The notes beneath the pieces are model-generated. The model saw only the letters and a program-made list of their open reading frames with translations. It was not told the origin of the DNA and did no database searches. Positions 1 to 6,938 of a stretch of 22,015 nucleotides of DNA are shown piece by piece. The number at the start of each line of letters is the position of its first letter. The stretch's first letter is position 1. This DNA comes from Saliniplasma sp046497075. Its GTDB lineage: Archaea; Thermoplasmatota; Thermoplasmata; Halarchaeoplasmatales; Halarchaeoplasmataceae. The position numbers were made by a program, and so were the translations under genes. The stretch spans positions 1 to 22,015 of the forward strand of contig JAWOGF010000055.1 in assembly GCA_046497075.1 (NCBI GenBank), in the 5' to 3' direction.

Positions 1-150
<150 letters not shown>

Positions 151-243
151 ACGAAATTTAACCTGATAAGCAGGTGAACAAACACTAAAAAAGTTGAACG
201 TCTGAACTACATCATCTTACTTTTTTCATTTATTTGCTATCTG
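151..243 (+). terminator. 16S trailer with short hairpin and T-rich end
   Basis: The spacer after the 16S rRNA holds a small hairpin at 161-175 (ACCTG, five-base loop, CAGGT) and a T-rich run at 221-235 that could end the rRNA transcript. An A-run at 185-192 would read as T-rich on the minus strand and may end the converging taw1 transcript. No tRNA or start of 23S rRNA is visible. Termination is inferred from composition only. Confidence 0.45.
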
Positions 244-1170
244 TTATCTGAGTTTGGATTCTGTTCCGTTCTCACCCAGTAATACAACTCGACTATCTTT
301 CTTTTCTTTCAGTACATCCCATCCCAGTAAGCGAGCTTCTTTCTTTCCAAAATCTCTGATCATCTCATGAGAAGGCATGTTATCTAAGTTCATCCTCCGT
401 CTAGAATCTCCAACAAAAACATATCCTTTAGCCTCTACGAAATCAGGATCCGCCCGTTCTATCATCTCAACATATTCTTTTTCCCACCCGATATTCCATC
501 CCTTGACAAGAGTGTGTCTGATCACCGTCCTTGTATCCAAGCTAGATAAAACATCTATAGTCTGCTGTATCTTATCCCAATTATCTTCAGAATCTGGGAC
601 GCATAATCTATTATATATTTTTCTTGTAGGGGCAGATAAAGTAACATAAAGTTGTGTGGGTAATTCCGATAATGTCTCCAATCTTTCAGGTAAAGTCCCG
701 TTGGTCACCAAAAACGTGGTCATACCTCTCTTTTTATATTCTTTTATCAGTTCCCCTAAATATGGGTACAAAGTCGGCTCCCCAGATAAACTTATGGCCA
801 CCTGGTTAGGATCTCTTGCCTCCTTCCACATCTCTTCCGAACATCGTTCATCACCTTTAAAACCACTTACCAAGTCTCTTTGGGCTTCGATACTGTTTTC
901 AACGATCTTTTTAGGGTCATCAAAATCCAGAGAATTTCTTTCTTCATGATCCTGGTATCTCCAACAGAACAAACACCTCTGATTGCAAAGATCAAGTACA
1001 GGAGACATCTGAAGACATCTGTGACACTGGATACCATAAAAATCCTCTTTATAGCAGGATCTATTATTTATCAGTTTATTACTAACCCAGTGACACAATT
1101 TCACACCAGATTCGCGTCCGGTGAAGGAATAACCGTGTTTCTTCAAGATAGATCTCTTTTCTTTCTTCAT
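244..1170 (-). CDS. taw1: tRNA 4-demethylwyosine synthase Taw1 (TYW1 family radical SAM)
   Basis: Taw1 forms the tricyclic base of 4-demethylwyosine from m1G37 in tRNA-Phe, using SAM and pyruvate, in the cytoplasm. The 308-residue protein has both iron-sulfur signatures. Cys26, Cys39 and Cys52 form the CX12CX12C second-cluster motif typical of TYW1, and Cys61, Cys65 and Cys68 form the CX3CX2C radical SAM motif (C-N-Q-R-C-L-F-C). The S-G-E-P-T-L motif follows. The frame stays open another 60 codons upstream, but that stretch is lysine/arginine-rich and lies antiphase over the end of rfcL. The ATG at 1170 sits one base after the rfcL stop and gives the expected family N-terminus, so I chose it. 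The gene is thus the second gene of an rfcL-taw1 operon and probably translationally coupled. Identification is firm. Confidence 0.95.
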   Translation of the reverse strand: MKKEKRSILKKHGYSFTGRESGVKLCHWVSNKLINNRSCYKEDFYGIQCHRCLQMSPVLDLCNQRCLFCWRYQDHEERNSLDFDDPKKIVENSIEAQRDLVSGFKGDERCSEEMWKEARDPNQVAISLSGEPTLYPYLGELIKEYKKRGMTTFLVTNGTLPERLETLSELPTQLYVTLSAPTRKIYNRLCVPDSEDNWDKIQQTIDVLSSLDTRTVIRHTLVKGWNIGWEKEYVEMIERADPDFVEAKGYVFVGDSRRRMNLDNMPSHEMIRDFGKKEARLLGWDVLKEKKDSRVVLLGENGTESKLR

Positions 1171-1171
1171 C

Positions 1172-2635
1172 TCAAAACTCCAAAAGCGACTTTTGAGTAT
1201 CTTTCTCTTCCCTTTCTTCCTTTTTATCTTTTTTATCTTTTTTCTTCTCCTTGCTCTTCTTGATGGTCTTCTCGATCCCTTTATCTTCCTCGAAAAGTTC
1301 TCTAACTTTCTGAGAATTGGTACTAGTATCCAATAAGAATGCAGTTTCATCCCTCTCCAACCCCAGTTCAGCGATCATCCCAACCCTGAACTCTTTATCC
1401 CCTTTAAAAAGGAGTTTAAAATATGGTAATACCTCCGAGTTCACACGATCTGTTGTTGTATGATTTTTATCAGCGATCTTTCGACCTATCTTTCTTTTCA
1501 TGCCCCGTTTACCCTTTGAATCGCTCATCTTTCTCAACCAGGTGGGAAACGCATATTTTGTCCAACCAGTGTGTTTCCTATCTTTAACGACACTCACTCC
1601 AGCAGACATCAATTCAGTCGAATAAGCCCAAAAACGATAGTATTGCTTACTGAAAACCCTACCTAGAAAAACATCCGCTCTTGATAGTTTATCATAACCT
1701 CTTACCAACTCGAAATCGTCCTGATATTCTCTAGGTAGATTCTCATCGATCCACAACAAAAGGTAGTCCGGTTTCTCATCGAGATCTTTCATCACATTCT
1801 TCGCTCCCAATGGGTCTATATCCTGTAATATTGTCTTTAATGATGGGAATATCTCGGCTTCTCTATTCCTCGAACCAAGGGCATCGAGGGATCTTCTAGT
1901 GATCTTATCCCTTCCCGTAGCTATACTTTCTAGGTCTCTTACGGCCGACCTTACATCACCCTTTGACCGTTGAGCTATAGTTTTTAATGCATTGATATCA
2001 AATTTGATATTTTCATTTATGCAGATCTTTTTCAAAAGGTCAATGATGTCCCTTTCTTTAACAGGCTCAAAATCGATCTTTTTACATAGGTTACTCAATG
2101 TACTCGAGCGGCGCCTTAGATCATAGTAATCATTTACCACCAGAACTATAGGTTGTTCAGTTCTCTGGATAGTTTTACTGATCTCCCTGATCCCTCCGTA
2201 ATCTTCCTTCCCGAAGATATTGTCTGCTTCATCTAGTATCAGTAATTTCCGACTACCCTCTTTATAGGGTACGAAGTCCCCACTAGATGAGAATGTATCA
2301 TCTACAGCACTCCTCCCTACAAAATCTTTGATAGCATCTTGATTTCTTTCGTCGGATGCGTTCATCTCAAGTGATTCCCACCCCATCTGATTCGCCATGG
2401 CGATGGCGCTAGAAGTTTTACCGACTCCGGGTTTTCCAGCCAGGACAACAGCTTTCTTTTTTGGTTTACCTTTAGTCCATTTTCTAGCCCATTTCATCAA
2501 TTTCCTCTTGGCTTCCCGGTTTCCAATAACATCATCCAATCTTTTAGGGCGGTATCTTTCAGTCCAATCTAAAATTTTCCCCCCTTGATCCGAATCAGGT
2601 TCCACGGTTTCACTGTCCTTACTCAAGCTACTCAT
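1172..2635 (-). CDS. rfcL: Replication factor C large subunit (clamp loader)
   Basis: This is the large subunit of the archaeal clamp loader, which with RFC small subunits opens and loads PCNA using ATP. Counting from the ATG at 2635 (487 residues), the N-terminal W-T-E-R-Y-R-P-K motif lies near residue 24. Walker A G-K-P-G-V-G-K-T-S is at about 67-75 and Walker B L-L-I-L-D-E at about 131-136. The sensor 2 region G-D-V-R-S-A-V-R-D-L is near 225. The C-terminus is a lysine/glutamate-rich tail ending in Q-K-S-L-L-E-F, a PCNA-interacting (PIP-like) peptide at the very end. An in-frame ATG at 2647 would add four residues. I prefer 2635 because the TATA-like box centres about 25 bases upstream of it, which suits a leaderless message. 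taw1 follows after one base. Confidence 0.95.
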   Translation of the reverse strand: MSSLSKDSETVEPDSDQGGKILDWTERYRPKRLDDVIGNREAKRKLMKWARKWTKGKPKKKAVVLAGKPGVGKTSSAIAMANQMGWESLEMNASDERNQDAIKDFVGRSAVDDTFSSSGDFVPYKEGSRKLLILDEADNIFGKEDYGGIREISKTIQRTEQPIVLVVNDYYDLRRRSSTLSNLCKKIDFEPVKERDIIDLLKKICINENIKFDINALKTIAQRSKGDVRSAVRDLESIATGRDKITRRSLDALGSRNREAEIFPSLKTILQDIDPLGAKNVMKDLDEKPDYLLLWIDENLPREYQDDFELVRGYDKLSRADVFLGRVFSKQYYRFWAYSTELMSAGVSVVKDRKHTGWTKYAFPTWLRKMSDSKGKRGMKRKIGRKIADKNHTTTDRVNSEVLPYFKLLFKGDKEFRVGMIAELGLERDETAFLLDTSTNSQKVRELFEEDKGIEKTIKKSKEKKKDKKDKKEEREEKDTQKSLLEF

Positions 2636-2653
2636 CGAATATTGCATGACTTA

Positions 2654-2668
2654 GTATTATATTTTAAG
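2654..2668 (-). promoter_or_regulatory. TATA-like box for rfcL-taw1
   Basis: An A/T-only stretch reads CTTAAAATATAATAC on the minus strand and is centred about 25 bases upstream of the ATG at 2635. That is the spacing expected for an archaeal TATA box with a leaderless transcript. No Shine-Dalgarno sequence is seen before either candidate start. It is judged by position and composition only. Confidence 0.45.
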
Positions 2669-2680
2669 TTAATGCAAAGT

Positions 2681-3118
2681 TTACTCCTTGATAGCACCAA
2701 CTGCTGCGACTGCTATTCCAGCACCTACTACACCATAAAAGACGTAATCTATTATCCTTTTGGAGCTTATGTCGTCTTCTAGTTCCCAGTACCCAAAGTC
2801 CTCGATAACTTCACTACGTTTTATCTCGCAATAAACCACATCCCCCTCATCAAATTCTATCTCATCTTGGTTTTCAATCACGATACTCATATCTCCGTCA
2901 AGTTCCATCACTACACTATCTAATATACCAACTTCATTTACGTCGGTGATAGTGCCATATACTCTAACCTTTTCACCGATATCGTACTCATCATAGTCAT
3001 TCTCTTTTTCTTCAGCTAGATCTTGCGCACTTATGGCTGTGAGGGGCCAGAAGGCGAATATTAGAAATGTGCCGATTAACAGGATAGTTACACCAATCGA
3101 AAACACTTTTTTGTCCAT
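2681..3118 (-). CDS. Membrane-anchored small OB-fold-like protein of unknown function
   Basis: This 145-residue protein has a hydrophobic N-terminal segment (about residues 6-30) that could be a signal anchor. An acidic middle follows, then a beta-rich stretch from about 48 to 108 (V-R-V-Y-G-T-I-T-D-V with later V-V-Y-C-E-I) resembling an OB fold. A second hydrophobic helix lies at about 125-142, just before the C-terminus. Both ends are thus probably in or at the membrane, with the central domain outside. I do not recognise a named family; the OB-fold suggestion comes from strand pattern only. The gene lies upstream of rfcL on the same strand but has its own TATA-like box 27 bases before the ATG. 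It is divergent from ilvE. Confidence 0.75.
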   Translation of the reverse strand: MDKKVFSIGVTILLIGTFLIFAFWPLTAISAQDLAEEKENDYDEYDIGEKVRVYGTITDVNEVGILDSVVMELDGDMSIVIENQDEIEFDEGDVVYCEIKRSEVIEDFGYWELEDDISSKRIIDYVFYGVVGAGIAVAAVGAIKE

Positions 3119-3138
3119 ATCATTAGATTTGTCTTTTG

Positions 3139-3151
3139 ATATTTAATATTT
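3139..3151 (-). promoter_or_regulatory. TATA-like box for the OB-like membrane protein gene
   Basis: The minus strand reads CAAATATTAAATAT here, centred about 27 bases upstream of the ATG at 3118. The spacing fits a leaderless or near-leaderless start. With the ilvE box at 3191-3204 it makes a compact divergent promoter region. Confidence 0.5.
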
Positions 3152-3190
3152 GACATCGGTTTTAATTTTTGTTTCTGTAGCATGACAAAT

Positions 3191-3204
3191 TTTATTTTAT
3201 TTAA
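3191..3204 (+). promoter_or_regulatory. TATA-like box for the branched-chain aminotransferase gene
   Basis: The stretch TTTATTTTATTTAA is centred about 24 bases before the ATG at 3221. An ATG at 3182 is in frame but lies upstream of this box, so the box argues that 3221 is the true start of a leaderless message. Confidence 0.5.
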
Positions 3205-3220
3205 TCGCTTTCCTAGATAC

Positions 3221-4135
3221 ATGAAAGAAGTCGATTACATTTGGATGGATGGAGAGTTCGTAGAGTGGGAAAAGGCAAAGGTTCATGTCTTGACACACGC
3301 TTTACATTATGGTACAGGGATTTTCGAAGGGATCAGAGCTTACGAAAATAGAGGTTGTGCAGCTGTCTTTCGATTAGAAGAACACATGGAACGATTCATA
3401 AATTCCGCCAAGATAATCAACATGGAATTAGATCATACAAAAGATGAGCTTATAGAGGTTATAGATGATTTGATACTAAAAAACGATCTAGATGCTTGCT
3501 ACATTCGACCGATAGCTTTCAGAGGTTACAAGAACATGGGCGTTAATCCTTTGAACAATCCCGTCAACGTTTCTATCGCAACGTGGCCCTGGGGTGAATA
3601 TTTAGGGGAGGGAGCCTTGGAAAATGGTATAGATACTCAAACCTCTTCTTGGGCTAGACATCACCCGAACATATTTCCGTCAAAAGCAAAAGCTACCGGT
3701 AACTACCTCAATTCTGTTATGGCCAAGATGGAAGCGTTAGAAAATGGTTATACCGAATCTATCATGTTGAACCCTCAAGGGTATGTTGCAGAAGGTACGG
3801 GTGAGAATCTGTTTATAGTTAGGGATAAAGAACTGTTCACAGCTCCTACCGCAGACGTCTTAGAAGGTATTACCTGTAAATCTATCATCGAGATAGCAGA
3901 AAATTTGGGTTATACTGTTCATGAAGAACCGATCACCCGTGATCAGATCTATATCTCAGATGAAGCTTTCTTTACAGGAACCGCCGCTGAGGTAACACCG
4001 ATCAAATCCGTTGATAGAAGGATCATCTCAGACGGGAAAGGGCCAGTTACTGACGAAATACAGGCTACATTCCTAAAGGCGGTCAAAGGTAAAATAGATA
4101 GATATAAAAAATGGCTTCATAAGATTGAAAAATAA
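3221..4135 (+). CDS. ilvE: Branched-chain amino acid aminotransferase (class IV PLP enzyme)
   Basis: This enzyme transfers the amino group between glutamate and the 2-oxo acids of valine, leucine and isoleucine, using pyridoxal phosphate in the cytoplasm. The 304-residue protein starts M-K-E-V-D-Y-I-W-M-D-G, as family members do. It carries H-A-L-H-Y-G-T-G-I-F-E-G-I-R at about 26-39 and the substrate-side R-P-I-A-F-R-G-Y near 96-103. The PLP lysine is K157 within S-K-A-K-A-T-G-N-Y, and E-G-T-G-E-N-L-F lies at 191-198. Length is typical. An earlier in-frame ATG at 3182 adds 13 unrelated residues and is disfavoured by the TATA position. The gene stands alone and converges on the oxidoreductase gene with an 11-base gap. 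D-amino acid and aminodeoxychorismate enzymes share the fold, but the motifs best fit IlvE. Confidence 0.93.
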   Translation: MKEVDYIWMDGEFVEWEKAKVHVLTHALHYGTGIFEGIRAYENRGCAAVFRLEEHMERFINSAKIINMELDHTKDELIEVIDDLILKNDLDACYIRPIAFRGYKNMGVNPLNNPVNVSIATWPWGEYLGEGALENGIDTQTSSWARHHPNIFPSKAKATGNYLNSVMAKMEALENGYTESIMLNPQGYVAEGTGENLFIVRDKELFTAPTADVLEGITCKSIIEIAENLGYTVHEEPITRDQIYISDEAFFTGTAAEVTPIKSVDRRIISDGKGPVTDEIQATFLKAVKGKIDRYKKWLHKIEK

Positions 4136-4146
4136 AAAGGGTTGGT

Positions 4147-6288
4147 TTACTGGTCTTTGACCAATTCCATGACATCAGGTATTTGGTCCAAACCTAGTTC
4201 TTTTAATTTCTCTTCCGTAGGTATCCCGTTTTCGTTCCATCCGCGTCTCTTGTAAACCGCATCGATGAGTTTCTCATACTGCTCTTCCCTGTAGTCCCTT
4301 AATATATCCAACTTCTCTTTGGTCGATTTACCCGTAGGGTCAACATCGAGCTCCTCTTTCAACTTTGTATCATACCTCTCCTGTCGAGATTCATATTCGT
4401 CAACTGTTACTGGCCCTACTGACCTATATGGGATTTGGTCAAATTCTCTTGTTCCATATCCCATGCGATAGGAAAACAACCTCTGGAAGTTGTACACGGT
4501 TTCAGAATGCCTTATCAAGTCCTCTGGGCCAGATTCTCGACCAGTGACCGATGAAAAAAAGTCAGAGTACCATTTCACGTGTTTCATGACTTTTGCAGGT
4601 TCTTCGGTTTCTGGATTATCTTCCGGCTGGATATCGTTCCAAGGAAGTTTACAAAGACCGTTGAGACCGAACCAGGTCCTCCACATGGGGAACCAGTGAA
4701 GTGCTTCTGCTTTGTCTTCAAAAGTCGGCATCAGATTCTCAACCATGTCCAAGAAGATCAACCATGCTTCATCATGCTGTGGACCTTTCAAAGCAAGACC
4801 ATAACCTCCCTGTTGTGCTAGTGATTCTTTGGTCATATACTCAGAATACTCAAGACCCTTGCACTCCATCCCGATATCGTCCATGACCTTTCTATCAGCA
4901 CCGTATCTCTCTTCGAATTCATCTTTCATCCTCTTAATTCCCTGGCCAACAAGTGTACCGAATCCTTCGCCTTCAGCCATCTGGTGAAGGATCTTCAAAG
5001 CAGCTTCTTTATTTCCGAACTCCAAAGTCACTCCGTCCATAACATCTTTAGGTATCAAGTCCATCTCTGCGCATTCCATTGCAAAGGCGGTGGCAGTTCC
5101 TATACTGATAGTATCTATTCCGTAAGCGTCACAATAGAAATTCATCTCAATAATATGATCTGGGTCGAATATACCACAGTTGCTTCCTACACCAGCTATA
5201 GTTTCGTACTCTGGACCATCAACCAGTACCTTTTCTCCTTTGTATGGTCCCGTCTTAAGTTCAAAATCCGTAACACAGTGTGCGCACCGAACGGTACATC
5301 CTTTGACACATCCGTCATATCCTTCATCGAATTTCTCCCGATAAACTTCTTCTCCGATCTTATCCGCATCTTCATGTTTCCCATAACGATAATTATGAGT
5401 TGGAAGTAGGTCAAAATCGTTCATTATCGGTACTAAATGCGCAGTCCCTACTCTAGCCATACTGTGCTGTTTCGGATCGAGTTCTACGATCTCCTTAGAA
5501 TGCCTTTTTCTGACCTCCTCCAATCTTTCCGGGTCGGCCGGGTTGATTTCATCTTTTCCTGGATCCGTGATAGCAACGATAGCCACTATGTTCTTATCTT
5601 TGAAAACCGTTCCTGTCCCACCACGGCCAGCCTGTTTGTATCTCACTTCTTTCCTTCCTATATCATACCAGCTGAAATTCAATAATCCGAATCTCGTATT
5701 TTCAGCTCCAGGTCCACTAGAAACTATCGAGACACCTCTTGGATCTTCCTCTCCATATATCTCCTGGAGTTTGTTGGTTATCCCGTAAGAATCTTCAGGT
5801 AAATCCTTAGGTGGCTTTTCGAACCTTATCTTATTGTTTTTGCCATCTATAACAATAATCACTTTCTCGTCAGCTTTACCCTGTACTTCGAGGGCGTCGA
5901 ACCCGGAAAATAAAAGATATGGGCCAAAATATCCCCCTACATTGGAATCGATAACCTGGTTAGTCAATGGAGATAACGAAGTTACGATACTGTTACCGCT
6001 GCCAGGATAAGCAGGATCACCACCCAAAGGTCCGGAAGCTATACATAACGCGTTCTCAGGGTCATCCCATGTGGTATCATCATCTACAGCATTCCAAAGT
6101 AACCAAAGGTCAAAACCTTTACCACCGATGAAAAGTTCTTTCATCTTTTTTGAAACCTCTTTCTTCTCGAAATCTAGATCATCAAGGTCTATCTTGAGAG
6201 TTTTACCAGTATATCCCTTCACCACGTCATTATACTCATACTCATATTCTTTTATAAATCTATTTTCAGCCATGACTAACACATCCAT
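4147..6288 (-). CDS. Aldehyde ferredoxin oxidoreductase family protein (tungsten/molybdopterin enzyme)
   Basis: Members oxidise aldehydes or related substrates with ferredoxin, using a bis-pterin tungsten or molybdenum site and a [4Fe-4S] cluster. The 713-residue protein has the N-terminal G-Y-T-G-K-T-L-K-I-D-L and the pterin-binding A-G-R-G-G-T-G-T-V near 220-228. A cysteine group follows at C327, C331, C335 and C338. The first DXXGL motif is D-A-Y-G-I-D at 387-392, and the last cluster cysteine is C546 in G-L-N-G-L-C-K. The usual CX2CX3C cluster motif is replaced by a CX3CX3CX2C string. The second DXXGLC motif has glycine instead of aspartate. The P-Q-H-D-E-A-W stretch near 503-509 differs from the classical AOR sequence, so this is a divergent subfamily with unknown substrate. 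A second possible ATG is at 6273. No partner subunit gene is adjacent. Confidence 0.9.
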   Translation of the reverse strand: MDVLVMAENRFIKEYEYEYNDVVKGYTGKTLKIDLDDLDFEKKEVSKKMKELFIGGKGFDLWLLWNAVDDDTTWDDPENALCIASGPLGGDPAYPGSGNSIVTSLSPLTNQVIDSNVGGYFGPYLLFSGFDALEVQGKADEKVIIVIDGKNNKIRFEKPPKDLPEDSYGITNKLQEIYGEEDPRGVSIVSSGPGAENTRFGLLNFSWYDIGRKEVRYKQAGRGGTGTVFKDKNIVAIVAITDPGKDEINPADPERLEEVRKRHSKEIVELDPKQHSMARVGTAHLVPIMNDFDLLPTHNYRYGKHEDADKIGEEVYREKFDEGYDGCVKGCTVRCAHCVTDFELKTGPYKGEKVLVDGPEYETIAGVGSNCGIFDPDHIIEMNFYCDAYGIDTISIGTATAFAMECAEMDLIPKDVMDGVTLEFGNKEAALKILHQMAEGEGFGTLVGQGIKRMKDEFEERYGADRKVMDDIGMECKGLEYSEYMTKESLAQQGGYGLALKGPQHDEAWLIFLDMVENLMPTFEDKAEALHWFPMWRTWFGLNGLCKLPWNDIQPEDNPETEEPAKVMKHVKWYSDFFSSVTGRESGPEDLIRHSETVYNFQRLFSYRMGYGTREFDQIPYRSVGPVTVDEYESRQERYDTKLKEELDVDPTGKSTKEKLDILRDYREEQYEKLIDAVYKRRGWNENGIPTEEKLKELGLDQIPDVMELVKDQ

Positions 6289-6321
6289 TATGTTATCTGT
6301 TATATGTTGTGAATTTCATTA

Positions 6322-6331
6322 CATATTTAAT
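6322..6331 (-). promoter_or_regulatory. TATA-like box (with BRE-like CGAAAT) for the oxidoreductase gene
   Basis: The minus strand reads CGAAATGATTAAATATG around 6321-6337. A box centred near 6326 predicts a transcript start around 6300, giving a leader of about 12 bases to the ATG at 6288 or 27 bases to the one at 6273. A GGATGTG sequence lies six bases before the latter and could act as a weak ribosome site. Confidence 0.45.
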
Positions 6332-6356
6332 CATTTCGACAAGACGCAGCGCGGTC

Positions 6357-6935
6357 TTACTCCGATTCGAACAGCAATTCCACTGCATATATTGTTTCAA
6401 AACTGAAGGTTTCAGAGATCTTATCGAGGACGGCATACCTTCTTTCGATTAAATTATGAATCCTTTCTACTGGGGCCCTATCCGAATACACGAAATATAT
6501 CTTACCCTCTTCCGAAAGAGACTTACCTGCCTTGAAAAGAAACTCTACTATTATCTCATCACCCTGTTTACCTCCGTCCCATCTAGGATCATGCTCGAGT
6601 TCTTCTATTTCTGGAAGATAAGGGGGGTTAAATACGATGATATCCCATTTACCCGATAGGCTAGAAAAGAGGTGACTCACTTTGACATCTATATCTAATC
6701 CGTTCCGTTCCGCATTTCTTAATGTGTTTTTTACGGCTTTTTCAGATATATCTACCGCTGTAACTTCACAGCCCTCAGAAGCACAATGAATAGAGATGAT
6801 ACCGGATCCACAGCCTATCTCTAGTACCCTTTCATCACCATCTATCTCTATAAGTTCCATTAGTAAAAAACTGTCATTTGAAGGTTCGTAAACTCCCTTG
6901 TCCACGTCTATATTTAAGTCTGATATGATCTCCAA
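6357..6935 (-). CDS. HemK2/Mtq2-type protein methyltransferase (release factor GGQ glutamine)
   Basis: This is a SAM-dependent methyltransferase of the small HemK2/Mtq2 type, which methylates the glutamine of the GGQ motif in archaeal release factor aRF1, usually with a Trm112 partner. The 192-residue protein has the family N-terminal motif V-Y-E-P-S-N-D-S-F-L-L (15-25). SAM motif I V-L-E-I-G-C-G-S-G is at 37-45, the acidic V-D-I-S at 61-64, and the catalytic N-P-P-Y at 103-106. Length fits the archaeal single-domain type. The start is a TTG at 6935, four bases after the stop of the upstream zinc-ribbon gene, pointing to co-transcription and coupling. The next in-frame start, GTG at 6905, would trim the N-terminus close to the conserved motif. 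Other N6A/N5-glutamine methyltransferases remain possible. Confidence 0.88.
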   Translation of the reverse strand: MEIISDLNIDVDKGVYEPSNDSFLLMELIEIDGDERVLEIGCGSGIISIHCASEGCEVTAVDISEKAVKNTLRNAERNGLDIDVKVSHLFSSLSGKWDIIVFNPPYLPEIEELEHDPRWDGGKQGDEIIVEFLFKAGKSLSEEGKIYFVYSDRAPVERIHNLIERRYAVLDKISETFSFETIYAVELLFESE

Positions 6936-6938
6936 GTC

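Noticed and set aside
151..243. tRNA gene or start of 23S rRNA in the 16S trailer
   Set aside because: No cloverleaf or 23S-like sequence is present; only a five-pair hairpin and T/A runs.
1171..1350. N-terminal 60-residue basic extension of Taw1
   Set aside because: It lies out of phase over the C-terminal coding region of rfcL. Starting at 1170 gives the normal family N-terminus with cysteines at 26, 39 and 52.
4984..5685. Plus-strand reading frames opposite the oxidoreductase gene
   Set aside because: They lack start signals and recognisable motifs, while the minus strand encodes the cofactor-binding core of a well-known family.
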